Shown: piece after piece, positions 25,153 through 34,256 of the stretch
Numbering within the stretch: position 1 is the first letter of the stretch
Layout: each line of letters begins with the position of its first letter
Origin: CAVVDT01 sp963747005
Lineage (GTDB): Bacteria > Pseudomonadota > Alphaproteobacteria > Rhizobiales > Aestuariivirgaceae
Length of the DNA stretch: 64,000 nucleotides
Assembly: GCA_963747005.1 (NCBI GenBank)
Contig: CAVVDT010000008.1
Span: 248,001-312,000, forward strand
Direction of reading: 5' to 3'
Position numbers and translations under genes: made by a program
Notes under the pieces: generated by a model
What the model saw: the letters and a program-made list of their open reading frames with translations, nothing else
Told to the model about the DNA's origin: nothing
Database searches by the model: none

Positions 25153-26187
25153 CTATGGGTCCTGACCGACCTCTGCACCCATGCCCGCCGGCATGTTGGC
25201 CTCGCCCATCCACAACCGGTTGCTCACCCGCGTCATCGGGCCCGGACGGTCCCGCCCGGCGAGACGCCCGATGGCCTCGTGATAGGGGCCGACGTGGCGC
25301 AGCCATCCAGGCAGGTGGGGATAGATGCGCCGCATCCGCTTGACCAGCTTGCGCGCCGCACGACCTTCCTGGGCGCCGAAGGCGAGTGCATAGGCCTTCC
25401 TGAGCCGCCGCGGCAGAAGGCTGGCTGTCAGGGCCTTGTAGGCGATGGGGACGGGAAGGGCGTGGTCGGCGATATCCAGGAGGCGGCCGGCCATGATCCG
25501 CGCCGACGGCGAGACGCGCAAGGCCCCGGAACTCGCCATGGCGTCCATGTAGGCACTGAAATCCGCCCAGTCGGCCGGCATGTCGGCTTGTGGAATGCCG
25601 AACATCATGGCCAGCAGCCGGCTGTCGGCATAATAGGCCTCGCGTTCGGCGGGACTGAGCGGCGGCAGCACCAGCCCATAGGCCACCAGCGCCGAATCGA
25701 CCAGGGTGGCATGCACCCAGCGCAAGGCCGGAACGGCGTTGGCCATATAGGGGGATCCGGCGGGATGGCGGCCCACCGACGATGCCATGCGGCCGGTGAT
25801 GGTGGCATGCCGGCGGTGCAGGCGGCGGGCCACGGCAAGGCTCTGGTCAAGGCTGCCGAACACCATGGTGAACATGACGCGGAAGGTGCGGTGGAAGCGC
25901 CCGACGGGGTTGGCAAAGGTATCGGAATGCTGCTCAATGGCTTCGGCGACCCACGGATGGGCGAGCTGCATGAGCAACGCCCGGCCGGCCCCCAGGAAGA
26001 TTGCCGCCTCGCGGTTGACCTGCCAGGTGACCGAGCCGGGCCCGAACAGCCCGGCGCGCGCGTCCGCGACCGCCGATGAGACCTGTTGCAGCTGGCGCTC
26101 GAGGCCGATGGCATCGACGATTTCGACGCTGTCGTTGGCGGCAATCGGCTCCATCAATATGCCATCTCTGTGTTCAAGGCTTGCCAT
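25153..26187 (-). CDS. MpaB/rubber-oxygenase family protein (DUF2236)
   Basis: 344 residues from the ATG at 26187; an ATG at 26154 is equally possible. The ER-bound oxygenase MpaB / latex-clearing protein catalytic domain covers most of the protein. Features are FGPGSVTWQVNREAAIFLG near residue 48, RALLMQLAHPWVAEAI, and a conserved helix with GRFHRTFRVMFTMVFG. Characterised members bind haem b and oxidise prenyl chains or related substrates. No signal peptide is evident. It is divergent from a cis-prenyltransferase gene with only 16 bp between the starts, which suggests a polyisoprenoid link. Confidence 0.75.
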   Translation of the reverse strand: MASLEHRDGILMEPIAANDSVEIVDAIGLERQLQQVSSAVADARAGLFGPGSVTWQVNREAAIFLGAGRALLMQLAHPWVAEAIEQHSDTFANPVGRFHRTFRVMFTMVFGSLDQSLAVARRLHRRHATITGRMASSVGRHPAGSPYMANAVPALRWVHATLVDSALVAYGLVLPPLSPAEREAYYADSRLLAMMFGIPQADMPADWADFSAYMDAMASSGALRVSPSARIMAGRLLDIADHALPVPIAYKALTASLLPRRLRKAYALAFGAQEGRAARKLVKRMRRIYPHLPGWLRHVGPYHEAIGRLAGRDRPGPMTRVSNRLWMGEANMPAGMGAEVGQDP

Positions 26188-26203
26188 CAAGGAGAATGAC
26201 CGG

Positions 26204-27022
26204 ATGCATCCATGGTGGCGACGGCTGGTTCGCAAAGGCACCGGCGGTGTGTTTGCACCGCTTTACAGACTTTATGAGCAACACCTGTTGCGACAGATGC
26301 GCAGCGTTGCCGCACCCCGCCATATCGGGCTGATCCTCGACGGCAATCGCCGCTATGGCCGCCAGTACAACCTCAACGATCCGGCCGATGTCTACATGGC
26401 AGGCGCCGACAAGCTGGACGAGTTGATCGACTGGTGCATCGAGGTGGGGGTTCCGGCGATCACCGTGTGGGTGTTCTCCACCGAAAACCACAAGCGCGCG
26501 CCCGAAGAGATCACCGGCATTCTCGCCGCCATCGAGGCCAAGATGAAGGCGCTGGCCTCGGACCGTCAGGTCCACGCCCGCCAGATCCGCGTGCGTGCCG
26601 TCGGCCGCATCGAACGGCTGCCGCCGTCGACGGTCGCCTGCCTGCGCGCTGCCGAAGCCGCCACCGCCGGCTACAACGGCCTGCAGTTGACCATCGCCGC
26701 GGCCTATGGCGGGCGCGAGGAAATCGTCGATGCGGTCAAGGGCTTCCTCAAAGGCCAGATGAAGGACGGGCGCAGCCTCAAGGAGGCGATCGACCTCATC
26801 ACCCCTGAGGCCATCGGCCATTCGCTCTATGCGCCCGACCTGCCCGATCCCGATCTCATCATTCGCACCAGCGGCGAGATCCGGCTTTCCGGCTTCCTCT
26901 TGTGGCAGAGCGTGTTCAGCGAGTTCTATTTTACCGACGTCTACTGGCCGGCCTTCCGGCGGGTCGACTTCCTCAGGGCACTGCGCGCCTTCCAGCAGCG
27001 CCAGCGGCGCTTCGGCAGGTAA
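26204..27022 (+). CDS. cis-Prenyltransferase (UppS family polyprenyl diphosphate synthase)
   Basis: 272 residues, ATG at 26204 with AAGGAG nine bases upstream. The catalytic Asp is D46 in IGLILDGNRR, and the C-terminal signature RTSGEIRLSGFLLWQ followed by FYFTDVYWP is intact. The family condenses isopentenyl diphosphate in cis onto an allylic primer. The N-terminus has about 35 extra residues, and the gene stands alone rather than in the rpsB-tsf-pyrH-frr-uppS-cdsA cluster. It may thus be a second enzyme making a specialised polyprenyl chain rather than the housekeeping undecaprenyl diphosphate synthase. Confidence 0.85.
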   Translation: MHPWWRRLVRKGTGGVFAPLYRLYEQHLLRQMRSVAAPRHIGLILDGNRRYGRQYNLNDPADVYMAGADKLDELIDWCIEVGVPAITVWVFSTENHKRAPEEITGILAAIEAKMKALASDRQVHARQIRVRAVGRIERLPPSTVACLRAAEAATAGYNGLQLTIAAAYGGREEIVDAVKGFLKGQMKDGRSLKEAIDLITPEAIGHSLYAPDLPDPDLIIRTSGEIRLSGFLLWQSVFSEFYFTDVYWPAFRRVDFLRALRAFQQRQRRFGR

Positions 27023-27047
27023 TGCGCCGGTGTCGCCGCTCGTTGCC

Positions 27048-27740
27048 TCACTCGCTGCACAGGCGCGCCACCATCAAGGCGAGATCGACCTGGCGCCTGC
27101 ATCGGGTCTTGCACAAGATGTCGCTCATCGCCTGGTTGACGGCATCTAGCGCCAGCCTGCTGGACGCTGCAATCTCCTCCAGCGTCTCGCCGTTCACGAA
27201 CCCGCGCAGGATCCTGAACTCCGCCGGCGTCAGGTGAAAGGTCGCGGCGAGCCCTTCAACAGCGCCTGGCGACGGCTTGTCGCCGGTCGTCGCCAGTTCG
27301 ACCACCACAAGGGCGTGCGCTGTGTCCGGGTCGCCCAGGCGGGCGCGGACGACTTCGGCAAGCAGGCCGTCGAGGCGCCTGACGGTGATCAGCAACGACA
27401 CCGCGCCGCTAGTGGCGGCAAGCGTTTCGTGGCTCGTGCCGGTGGCGCGGATTCTCTGCAGCGCCAGTTGAAACCGCTGGTCCAACAGGCCCGGGCGATA
27501 TTCCAGCCGCCCCCCGGCGGCACACACGATCGTTTCGTCCTTGAGCAGTTCGAGGCAGCGCCAGTTGGCAAATTCGATCGAGCAGTCGCGGGCATCGACG
27601 ATCATCGTCGCCCGCCGCCAGTCGGGGCAGAGCAAAGCCAGGATGTCACGCCCCGCGACTGTGGTCTCACGATGATTGCTGTCCGGCATCCCGGGGCGTC
27701 CGTCCTGCCGATCTTTATCGGCGCGGTTGCCAACGTCCAT
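27048..27740 (-). CDS. LuxR-type transcriptional regulator
   Basis: 230 residues. The C-terminal ~65 residues form a GerE/LuxR helix-turn-helix (LTPAEFRILRGFVNG, then LEEIAASSRLALDAVNQAM). The N-terminal ~150 residues resemble a PAS-like sensor (CSIEFANWRCLELL) without a recognised ligand motif. It is divergent from the SARP-type gene at 27981, so it may control that gene. A second ATG at 27689 is possible. The inducer is not evident. Confidence 0.75.
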   Translation of the reverse strand: MDVGNRADKDRQDGRPGMPDSNHRETTVAGRDILALLCPDWRRATMIVDARDCSIEFANWRCLELLKDETIVCAAGGRLEYRPGLLDQRFQLALQRIRATGTSHETLAATSGAVSLLITVRRLDGLLAEVVRARLGDPDTAHALVVVELATTGDKPSPGAVEGLAATFHLTPAEFRILRGFVNGETLEEIAASSRLALDAVNQAMSDILCKTRCRRQVDLALMVARLCSE

Positions 27741-27980
27741 CCTGATGTCCCTTCAGACAGACGCGATAAGATTGTCGCCGCGCCGTGATATCGCCGTGAC
27801 ACCATGGGCCCGAGGCCCTGCCACCTGGTGGCATGGCCGATTGGCTATCGACCCTGAGTTGCAATCGGTCCTTTGTTGGCGCAAGTTGCGGTCGTGGGAT
27901 ACGGGGATCAGAACGCCTGCCGGACCGCTCAAGTCTTCCCGGATCATGCATAGCCATCGCCGGCAATGGAGATTGCATCA

Positions 27981-29912
27981 ATGGCGGACCCCGGGATGTG
28001 CTCCATCAACCTGGTCGGCTGTCCCGAGATTGTCGGACTGCCGCCGGGAACGATATTCCCCGAAAAGGGCTTTCAGCTATTGGCGCTGCTGGCTCTGGCG
28101 CCGGGCCGGCGCATCAAGCGCAAGCGGATCGCCAGCCTGTTGTGGGAAAAGGGCGACGAAGCAGCAGCGCTGACCAATCTGCGCCAGTTGCTCGCCCGGC
28201 TGCGAAGAATTTTCCCGGACGAATGGCATCTCATCGATGTCGGTGCGAAAGAACTGGCGATCGATGATGAATTCGGCATCATCGACCTCACCCGCATACT
28301 GAAGGTGACAAATTCGGCAAGCGATTCCGAGGTCGGCAGCATACTGCCGCATTTTCGCGGCGAACTGCTTTCCGGCCTCGACGACGGGGGCGAAGAATTC
28401 GCGCACTGGCTGCACACCGAACGCTCGCGGCTGCGGGAGATATTCCTCGCCGCGGCATCGGGACTGCTGATGCGCCTGACGCGCTTCGGCCGGGCGCCGG
28501 AGGCCGAACTGAAGGCGATTGCCACAGCGATGCTGACGTTCGAGCCGGAGCGCGAAGCCACCTACCGCGTGCTGATCGAGGCCTATGGCCGCAACGGCAT
28601 GCTGGAAGAGGCCAAGGCGCTCTATACTTCCATGACCCGGATGCTGCGGTGCGAACATGGAACCCCGCCCGGTTTCGAGACCGAGGCCGTTGCCCGCAAG
28701 GTATTTGCCTCCTCACCCGCCTGGTCGCCGCCGCCCCCGGCGACGACGACCCTGAACAAGACGCCGCGCATCGCCTTCCTGAAGCCCGTATGGCTGGGCA
28801 GCGGAGAACCGCCGGCCTTGGGTACGGCCCTCATCCAGGACGTGGCCGACGGGCTGTCGCGCTACCGGACCTTCAAGTCGCTCGCCCCGCACAGCTCGTT
28901 TCAGGTCGATCACGATTCCGGCCTCCCCATGGACAACGCCCTGCTCAAGGCGGACTACACCGTCAGCGGTTATGTCCGGGCGGGCAAGGTGTCCAGCCTG
29001 CTCACCCTGCGCATGGTGAATTGCCATAGCCAGGAGATCGTCTGGGCGGGCGAGTTCCCCTTCGACATCGACCGGCTGCACTATTCGTTCCGACTCTTGA
29101 GCGAACGGGTGGCGGCCAGCCTGGCGTCGGGCCTGGAGCGCGACCTGGTCGAGGCCGCCCGTCTCCAGCGGACGGAAAGGGCCTACATGCATCTGCTGAG
29201 CGGCAAAAAGGAACTCGGCATCTGCCACCTGCCCAACATCCGCCGGGCGCGCAAGTGCTTCGAGATGGCCATTGCCGAGGACCGCAACTATTCCTGCGCC
29301 TACGGCCGCCTGGCGCAGGCGCTCTATCTCGAATGGCTGATGCTCGGTGCCGATGTTCCCGAACTGGTCAGCGCCGCGCGCCGCCATGCCCAGACCGCCA
29401 TCGACACCGACCCCAACAATGCGCTCGGTTACTGGATGGATGGCGCCGTGGCCTTCTATCAGCGCGCTTTCGGAGAGGCCAGGGCACGCTTCGACACCGC
29501 CGAAGTGCTGGCGCCGAACGCGGCCGACATGCTGGTCGAATATGCCGACATGCTGGCCCATGTGGGATCGCCGGCCGAAAGCGCGCGCCGTTTCGATGAG
29601 GCCATCAGCCTCAACCCCATGCCGCCGGACCACTACTGGTGGGTGGGGGCGACCATCTCCTTCAACATCGGCGACATCCCCACCACGATCGAGCGTTGCC
29701 AGCGCCTGAGCAACGACGAAGCCGTGCTGAGACTGCTCACCGCGAGCCACGCGCTGGCCGGCGACATCGGCCGCGCGCGCGCCTACGGCAGGCGCCTGAT
29801 GGAGACCTATCCGAGCCAGACGGCAGCCGACATGGTGGGCATCTCTCCGGAAACCGATCCGGCGATCAGCAAGAGGTTTGTCGAAGGCCTGAGACTTGCC
29901 GGCATCAGATAG
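27981..29912 (+). CDS. SARP/BTAD-domain transcriptional regulator with TPR-like C-terminus
   Basis: 643 residues, ATG at 27981 with GGAG nine bases upstream. Residues ~10-95 form an OmpR-type winged helix (GFQLLALLALAPGRRIKRKRI), and ~100-230 a bacterial transcriptional activator domain (BTAD). A middle segment (~255-380) resembles the substrate-like domain of adenylate-cyclase/CadC-type regulators, and the C-terminal ~250 residues are TPR-like helices (ARKCFEMAIAEDRNYSCAYGRLAQA). In actinomycetes this architecture activates antibiotic clusters. Here it lies beside the Mur ligase-NRPS region, which it may control. Confidence 0.8.
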   Translation: MADPGMCSINLVGCPEIVGLPPGTIFPEKGFQLLALLALAPGRRIKRKRIASLLWEKGDEAAALTNLRQLLARLRRIFPDEWHLIDVGAKELAIDDEFGIIDLTRILKVTNSASDSEVGSILPHFRGELLSGLDDGGEEFAHWLHTERSRLREIFLAAASGLLMRLTRFGRAPEAELKAIATAMLTFEPEREATYRVLIEAYGRNGMLEEAKALYTSMTRMLRCEHGTPPGFETEAVARKVFASSPAWSPPPPATTTLNKTPRIAFLKPVWLGSGEPPALGTALIQDVADGLSRYRTFKSLAPHSSFQVDHDSGLPMDNALLKADYTVSGYVRAGKVSSLLTLRMVNCHSQEIVWAGEFPFDIDRLHYSFRLLSERVAASLASGLERDLVEAARLQRTERAYMHLLSGKKELGICHLPNIRRARKCFEMAIAEDRNYSCAYGRLAQALYLEWLMLGADVPELVSAARRHAQTAIDTDPNNALGYWMDGAVAFYQRAFGEARARFDTAEVLAPNAADMLVEYADMLAHVGSPAESARRFDEAISLNPMPPDHYWWVGATISFNIGDIPTTIERCQRLSNDEAVLRLLTASHALAGDIGRARAYGRRLMETYPSQTAADMVGISPETDPAISKRFVEGLRLAGIR

Positions 29913-30070
29913 CAGCGACAGTTCAGGGCGACGATGCTGGTCTGCCGGGCCGGGTTTCAGCCGCTCGATGGCCTCATCACGAACAAGCCTTGCCATGCCC
30001 GGCGGTTCGTACTAGAGAGGCGGCCTTGCCACGGCGGCCATGGGCAGATTGCCGCGCCATCGTGCCACGG

Positions 30071-30147
30071 GCACCGGTAGCTCAGCTGGATAGAGCACCA
30101 GACTACGAATCTGGGGGTCGGGGGTTCGAATCCTCCCCGGTGCGCCA
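30071..30147 (+). tRNA. tRNA-Arg (anticodon ACG)
   Basis: 77 bases with encoded CCA (30145-30147). The acceptor arms GCACCGG and CCGGTGC pair. The anticodon stem CCAGA/TCTGG encloses the loop CTACGAA, giving anticodon ACG for Arg CGU/CGC codons. D-loop (AGCTCAGCTGGATAGAGC) and T-loop (GGTTCGAATCC) consensus are present. It lies at the border between household genes and the accessory region to its right. Confidence 0.97.
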
Positions 30148-30179
30148 ATGTTGTCAATAAATTCAATAATTTACTAAGC

Positions 30180-30199
30180 GCTCTCGGTGAGAGCTTGTT
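30180..30199 (+). terminator. Probable tRNA-Arg terminator
   Basis: GCTCTC (30180-30185) and GAGAGC (30189-30194) form a perfect 6-bp stem with a triloop, followed by TTGTTC. It sits 33 bases past the tRNA 3' end. A second, imperfect dyad at 30215-30241 follows, and it could serve the convergent NRPS transcript. The rest of 30148-30362 contains no supported gene. Confidence 0.45.
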
Positions 30200-30362
30200 C
30201 ACCCGTGTTGCTATGGGGGTGACCGCCCAGTCACTTCCCCCGTGAACGACAGGTCACTACCCGGTGAGCTGGTAGCCACCCTCTTCACCAGTGACACCGC
30301 CGTCACCCTCCTGATCTTGGCACATTGCGATGCCAGGGGAGGAGGCCGTCCATCCCATCAGG

Positions 30363-33300
30363 TCAATTGTCCTCCAGAATGGCCGATCGAACTATGCCGG
30401 CAAGGAAATGCACATTCGTCGCGTTGAAATAAGTGCCATGCTCCCCCGGCATCACATGCATCGCAAATCCCTGGGGATATGACTGCCGGTACTGAGCCAG
30501 ATCATCACCGAAGCGTCGGAACGGATTCAGAGAGCCTTGTTCACCATAAATGAAGCAAATCTCATCCCCGTATTCCGGAAAGTGGGCCTGCTCCAGCAAT
30601 ATGAGCTTGCGGACCGTCCGCCCGGCTGCCTTCAGTCGTTGCGCCATTGCGTGGGCGATTTGTCCCCCCTGGCAATTTCCACCCAGGAACAATTGCCCAT
30701 CCGGAACGAGCGCAAGCGCTTCCCGCGCATAATGTGCCGACAAATACGCGACTGTTTCAGGCGTATATTCAAAAACGCGGTGGCCCGAGCGCATGCCGTG
30801 AATGCGGATATCGCGCCCGACGGTTGCCGCGAGGGAATCCAGTTCCGCCCCGTTCTGGAGGCACCAGAACAGGTGGTGGGCGGATTGCCGATTGCCTGCC
30901 GAAACGATCAGCGCGGTGTTGTCACGCCGGTCTCCCTGCCAGTTTGCCGTCAGTTCCCTGATTTTGCCGTAGATCTGTGTGACCTGGCCATCATCCTGCC
31001 GCGATGGTTCGGTTCCAGCATCGCGCACGGAGTCCAGCCTCGGCATCATCGCGGATATTGTGGTAATGCGCCCGAACCAGCCGGGCGGTATCCGGATGCC
31101 GAAATGGCTCTCGATCTCCAGCACGAGAAGCATTTGCTTGAGAGAGTCGCCGCCCAGAGCGTCAAAGCTGTCGTCCCGGCCAACCGGCGCTTCAACTTCC
31201 AGCACTTTTCGCCAAAGCCGCGCGAGGACCTCCTCGCTCGCGGTTTCGGGTGCCGCGTAGCGGGAGGGCCTCGCGATGCGATGGCGGTATCGCCGGCTGG
31301 TTTCCCGCCTGTCGCGCTTGCCGGTAACCGTGCGCGGAATATCGCCCACGGGCACAAAGTTCGACGCAATCATATAGGCCGGCAGCCAGGCCCCGACGAC
31401 AGCAGCCAGCACATCCGGTTCGCCCGCTTCTTCGGTGTGGGTGAAATAGACCACGATCTGCGGACCCGAAGCGGCCTCCTCGACACATGCAACGGCATCC
31501 GTGACACCCGGTGCTCCTTTTACTGTGGCTTCAATCTCGGCAAGCTCTATCCGGTTGCCGCGAATTTTTATCTGTTGGTCCAGCCGCCCAAGGAATTCGA
31601 GTGCTCCATCCGGGCGCTGATGCGCCAGATCCCCGGTTCGGTAGTGCTGCCTTCCGTCGGACCCGATGCGAAACCGGTCCGCATAGGCTTCTGTTTCGCC
31701 CAGATAGCCGGCGCAGACTGCGATTCCGGACAGGCAGATTTCGCCCGGTTGCCCCTTTGCGACCGGGCGGCCCTCCCCATCGAGCAGCATGAGGTCGACA
31801 TGCGAGAGGGGTTTGCCGATGCTGATCTCATTACCCGCGACCCATTTGCAGGCCGTCGCGTAGATTGTCGCCTCTGCCGGCCCATAGCAGTTGATGAAGG
31901 TCCGCCCTGGCCCCAGCCGATCGGCAAGCGCTGCTGGGCAGATTTCGCCGGCGGCAACAATGGTGAACGGGTACGCAGAACCCGGGGTGGGCAAGGTTTC
32001 CAGAACGGTAGGCGTTGCAAAAAGATGCGTGACGCGCGACTTCTCGATAAGGCGGCCGAGTTCCTGACCGAGAAGCGTCCTTCGAGCCTCCGGAATGACC
32101 ACGGCGCCCCCGGCGCACAGCGTCATCATGATCTCGGCGATCGAGACGTCGAAGTTCGTCGACGTATTCAAGACCGTACGCGACTTCGCGTCGAGCCCGA
32201 ATCGGGGGATCGCGTCCGCGAACAGCGCTTCCAGCGCGGCATGCGTGATCGTTACGCCTTTGGGCCTGCCGGTGGAGCCCGAGGTGTAGCAGATTGTCGC
32301 TACTTCGCGATCCGGAGGTGCCGGCTCCCGCAGGAGACCTTCCGCTTTTCCTGACTTTGCAACAACTGCTTCAATATGTTCAGTACGGATATGCCCCGCC
32401 GCCACAAACATCGGTGAAAGGCGGCTCGTGACGAGCAGCCGAACACCCGCGGATTCCATCATGTATCCAAGACGCTCGCTGGGCAGTTGGTCGTCGAGGC
32501 AGAGATAGGCAGCACCCAGTTTGAGCGCTGCGATCTGGCAGCAAACCAGGTCAATTGACGGTGGCAGACCAAGCGCGACGGTCTCACCGCGCGAAATTCC
32601 CAGCGCCGCGAACGCATTTGCAAGCTGGTCTGTCACACGCGCCAGTTCGCCGTGCGTAAGCCCGCACTCACCACACGAAAGTGCAGGCGCACCTGGCGCC
32701 TCCTCGGCCTGCCTGTTGAGCCTCTGAAGCAGCCCACTGCCATCCGCGGTGTTTGTTTGGTGCAAATTCCCGCCAGCTTCCTTCAACGAGATGGCAGCCG
32801 CATGGTGAATGCCGACCATTTGCAAGGCGGCGATCAGCGGTTGCACAGCAACCCCGATCGTACCGCCGCCCGCCAGAATTGCCGTATCGCCAGCTTGCAG
32901 GAAGGCTGACAGGCTGGTCACCATTCCAGCAACCGAGCTGCATGGTACACAGGCGGTACCGATGTCATCGAGTTCCCGCGCAATTCGGTTGGCACCGGTC
33001 GAGACAGCGCTGCCACCTGCCGGATCGAGCAGAAAGACGGCGTCGAAGCCTGCCAGGGCCTCGGCAAAGTCCTTCGCGAGGCGACGGATGCGCTCCGGCG
33101 TCTGCGGCTGGAAAGCGATGACCCTGCGGCCACCTCTTGCAGAAATCTGCCTGGAGGCATCCTCGCAGGCACGCAACTCCGATGGATGATGGGCAAAATC
33201 ATCGATAATGTGGACACCTGCAACCAGGCCGTGATCCTGCCAGCGCCTGGCCGGCCTTGGCGCATCCTCCGTCGCCGTTATGATCTGGTCGGCCGATAAA

Positions 33301-34256
33301 CCAAGCGCGAAACCCGCAGCGGACGCGGCCAGCAGGTTTTCGACCAGATAATCGCCTGGCCCTGATGTCTTGAGGCGGCCCACGGCCTTGCCGTGCACGA
33401 CAAGATCGAATTCCGTTCCGCTCGCAGTCCGCTCGAGCCCCTTCGCCCGCACGTCGGCCTTGGCAGAAATGCCGAACGTCAACGGCGTGCGGCTAAATTT
33501 CCGGAGAATGCGGTTCACACCCGCATCGTCAGCATTCACGATTACCGTGCCGGATGCCGGAGTTCGCTCGGCAAAGGCCAGAAAGGCGTCGTCGATCGCG
33601 TCCTGGCTGCCATAATGCTCAAGGTGGTCGTTGTCGATATTGGTGATGACCGCGATGTCGGGCGCATACCAGACGAGTCCACGGAATGCCTCGCAGCACT
33701 CAAGGACGATGTGCGGTCCCGTTGAAGCTTTCGCATTGCCTCCCGACAGACCGGGCGAAGGTGCGCCGATGATGTAGCTCGGCGCATGGCCGCACGTCTC
33801 GAGTATGCGGGCGACCAGCGCTGCCGTGCTGGTCTTTCCATGTGCGCCGGCTATACATACCGCCGTCCTTGTCTCGCTGATCCGGCCGAGAAACTGAGCG
33901 CGGCGCAATGTTTCGATGCCGCTCGCGCGGGCGGCGGTCAGTTCGACATTGGCTGCCCCAATGGCCTCGCTCGACACGACCGTCTGGCATCCGGCAACCC
34001 GGCGGGCGTCATGTCCAACGCCAACATCGATTCCCAACTCGGCAAGCTGAGCCGTCACCTCCGTTCCAACGAGATCGCTACCGCTGACCGACCATCCCGC
34101 CTCGACCAGATACCGCGCAAGCGCGTTCATTCCTGAACCGCCCACACCGATGACGTGCACGCGTCCGGGACTTTGCGTCGCCGTGTTGCGGTCAGAAGCG
34201 GCCAATATCGCCCTCGAGGCAATAGGTGGAGATCGCCCCAAGCTCCCGAAAGACAC
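30363..34256 (-). CDS. Mur ligase-NRPS fusion: MurC-like ligase, adenylation, carrier and thioesterase domains
   Basis: 1297 residues. Domains: MurC-like ligase (~32-485) with UDP-binding GVGGSGM 37-43, P-loop AHGKTS 138-143, TNIDNDHLEHYG ~205-216 and the C-terminal-domain motif DDFAHHPSE 352-360; NRPS adenylation domain (~508-1000) with TSGSTGRPKG 658-667, NCYGPAEAT 789-797, YRTGDL 872-877 and GRLDQQIKIRG 890-900; carrier protein with phosphopantetheine Ser1038 (GGDSL); thioesterase (~1105-1297) with Cys1195 (GNCQGG) where Ser is usual and His1273. There is no condensation domain. The Mur part keeps ATP and nucleotide-sugar motifs, so a single chain could activate an amino acid and also ligate onto a UDP-sugar acid. 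The product is unknown. The start overlaps the DUF218 gene by 65 bp; a GTG at 34160 is an alternative. Confidence 0.9.
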   Translation of the reverse strand: MSFGSLGRSPPIASRAILAASDRNTATQSPGRVHVIGVGGSGMNALARYLVEAGWSVSGSDLVGTEVTAQLAELGIDVGVGHDARRVAGCQTVVSSEAIGAANVELTAARASGIETLRRAQFLGRISETRTAVCIAGAHGKTSTAALVARILETCGHAPSYIIGAPSPGLSGGNAKASTGPHIVLECCEAFRGLVWYAPDIAVITNIDNDHLEHYGSQDAIDDAFLAFAERTPASGTVIVNADDAGVNRILRKFSRTPLTFGISAKADVRAKGLERTASGTEFDLVVHGKAVGRLKTSGPGDYLVENLLAASAAGFALGLSADQIITATEDAPRPARRWQDHGLVAGVHIIDDFAHHPSELRACEDASRQISARGGRRVIAFQPQTPERIRRLAKDFAEALAGFDAVFLLDPAGGSAVSTGANRIARELDDIGTACVPCSSVAGMVTSLSAFLQAGDTAILAGGGTIGVAVQPLIAALQMVGIHHAAAISLKEAGGNLHQTNTADGSGLLQRLNRQAEEAPGAPALSCGECGLTHGELARVTDQLANAFAALGISRGETVALGLPPSIDLVCCQIAALKLGAAYLCLDDQLPSERLGYMMESAGVRLLVTSRLSPMFVAAGHIRTEHIEAVVAKSGKAEGLLREPAPPDREVATICYTSGSTGRPKGVTITHAALEALFADAIPRFGLDAKSRTVLNTSTNFDVSIAEIMMTLCAGGAVVIPEARRTLLGQELGRLIEKSRVTHLFATPTVLETLPTPGSAYPFTIVAAGEICPAALADRLGPGRTFINCYGPAEATIYATACKWVAGNEISIGKPLSHVDLMLLDGEGRPVAKGQPGEICLSGIAVCAGYLGETEAYADRFRIGSDGRQHYRTGDLAHQRPDGALEFLGRLDQQIKIRGNRIELAEIEATVKGAPGVTDAVACVEEAASGPQIVVYFTHTEEAGEPDVLAAVVGAWLPAYMIASNFVPVGDIPRTVTGKRDRRETSRRYRHRIARPSRYAAPETASEEVLARLWRKVLEVEAPVGRDDSFDALGGDSLKQMLLVLEIESHFGIRIPPGWFGRITTISAMMPRLDSVRDAGTEPSRQDDGQVTQIYGKIRELTANWQGDRRDNTALIVSAGNRQSAHHLFWCLQNGAELDSLAATVGRDIRIHGMRSGHRVFEYTPETVAYLSAHYAREALALVPDGQLFLGGNCQGGQIAHAMAQRLKAAGRTVRKLILLEQAHFPEYGDEICFIYGEQGSLNPFRRFGDDLAQYRQSYPQGFAMHVMPGEHGTYFNATNVHFLAGIVRSAILEDN

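Noticed and set aside
30148..30362. Remnant of an insertion sequence or attachment site after tRNA-Arg.
   Set aside because: There are dyads and short GTGAC/GTCAC repeats, but no transposase or integrase sequence, and I found no second copy of the tRNA 3' end near 41.2 kb.
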